Of a stretch of DNA of 64,000 nucleotides, positions 63,550 to 64,000 are shown piece by piece. Source of the DNA: Gimesia chilikensis (lineage in GTDB: Bacteria; Planctomycetota; Planctomycetia; Planctomycetales; Planctomycetaceae). Within the stretch, counting starts at the first letter, position 1. The number at the start of each line of letters is the position of its first letter. The translations under genes were made by a program, and so were the position numbers. The stretch spans positions 4,077,748 to 4,141,747 of the forward strand of contig NZ_CP036266.1 of assembly GCF_007744075.1 (NCBI RefSeq), given 5' to 3'. The notes below the pieces were generated by a model. That model was not told the origin of the DNA and did not search any database. It saw only the letters and a program-made list of their open reading frames with translations.

Positions 63550-64000
63550 GTGAAGTCATTTATTCTCAGCCTGGTCATTATCCTGAGCGTCATTGGTAAC
63601 GAAGGCCTGGCCCAGAAACCCTATCGCGTATTGCCTCCCCATTTTAATACTGACAAAACACAGCAGATGATGCGCAGCTGGTTGCGTGAACAGAGCCATC
63701 AGGCACTTGATCAACGCCGAGCAGAATTCGAGCAGGCACTAAGCTCTCCAGAACGCTTCGCCGCATATCAGCAGAAACGGCGAAAGACATTACGTATGTG
63801 TCTGGGAGAGATGCCGCCACGGACTCCTCTGAATCCCATGGTTACCGACACGATCGAAGCCGATGGATTCACGATCGAAAAACTCTACTTTGAGAGCCAG
63901 CCCGGTTTTTATGTGACCGCGAATCTGTATCGTCCTGAAGGTCCCGGCCCTTTCCCGGCGATTCTGCATCCTCTGGGACATAGTGAAAACGGGAAAGCAT
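63550..64000 (+). CDS. Secreted alpha/beta-hydrolase (esterase-like), partial
   Basis: The frame is open to the window end. GTG 63550 gives a good signal peptide (MKSFILSLVIILSVIGNEGLAQ); an in-frame ATG at 63496 would add 18 residues in front. The following text, with LRMCLGEMPPRTPLNP (about 80-95) and FYVTANLYRPEGPGPFPAIL (about 119-138), is the N-terminal part of acetylxylan-esterase-like hydrolases. The catalytic residues lie beyond the window. Confidence 0.8.
   Translation, partial: MKSFILSLVIILSVIGNEGLAQKPYRVLPPHFNTDKTQQMMRSWLREQSHQALDQRRAEFEQALSSPERFAAYQQKRRKTLRMCLGEMPPRTPLNPMVTDTIEADGFTIEKLYFESQPGFYVTANLYRPEGPGPFPAILHPLGHSENGKA

Noticed and set aside
1..64000. CRISPR arrays or IS elements with terminal repeats
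   Set aside because: No regularly spaced direct repeats and no transposase gene were seen anywhere in the window.

Overview
The window looks like a chromosomal segment of a planctomycete, most likely a Gimesia/Planctomyces-type member of the Planctomycetales. The reasons are the family content: a DUF1549/DUF1553 protein followed by a DUF1501 protein and a WD40 protein, a DUF1559 pseudopilin-like protein, secreted sulfatases, a CehA-type PHP hydrolase, and a peroxidase whose N-terminus carries the LExRxLLSA export motif typical of this group. No rRNA and no complete tRNA was seen.

Region 1 (1-2.2 kb): two minus-strand lipoprotein genes (one cut by the window start) and a small membrane ORF. 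Region 2 (2.3-23.9 kb): a defence island on the plus strand. It opens with a restriction-modification type controller (C) protein preceded by a C-box-like operator. Then comes a complete class 1 DISARM set, drmD-drmMI-drmA-drmB-drmC. The five core genes are interleaved with five AT-richer extra genes: an ABC-ATPase/TOPRIM (DUF4435-like) fusion reminiscent of single-chain PARIS between drmD and drmMI; a coiled-coil SMC/DUF2326-like ATPase after drmMI; and a DUF262 / DUF3696-ATPase / unknown-protein trio before drmA. Overlapping or near-overlapping junctions suggest that most of this is co-transcribed. This nested defence operon is the most interesting object in the window.

Region 3 (24-29.8 kb): an AT-rich, decaying accessory zone with a putative PD-(D/E)XK-like protein, an antitoxin with a truncated PIN toxin, a HEAAH/DUF2934-like protein, gene remnants, and an unusual tyrosine-recombinase gene. 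The integrase start lies about 120 bp from a 3'-half copy of tRNA-Pro(CGG) with its terminator, which marks the right edge of an integrated element. The matching intact tRNA is not in the window, so the element probably extends beyond position 1.

Region 4 (30-48.9 kb): chromosomal plus-strand genes. A siderophore-interacting-type flavoprotein, a cold-shock protein and a methyltransferase-like protein are followed by an HmuT/U/V/S-like operon (membrane protein, ExbB/MotA, DUF2149, membrane-anchored CobN-like chelatase). After it come a DUF1559 protein, a lipoprotein, a DUF58/transglutaminase-like/MoxR group, a permease and a COG0523 GTPase. The HmuTUVS-like operon and the DUF1559 gene share a nearly identical TGCAAT/TTGCAT operator, so they may form one metal/haem-responsive regulon.

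Region 5 (49-64 kb): mostly minus-strand secreted enzymes: a haem peroxidase, an alpha/beta-hydrolase with two domains, the WD40-DUF1501-DUF1549/1553 cluster and a fused double sulfatase. A CehA-type hydrolase and a partial esterase-like gene lie on the plus strand.
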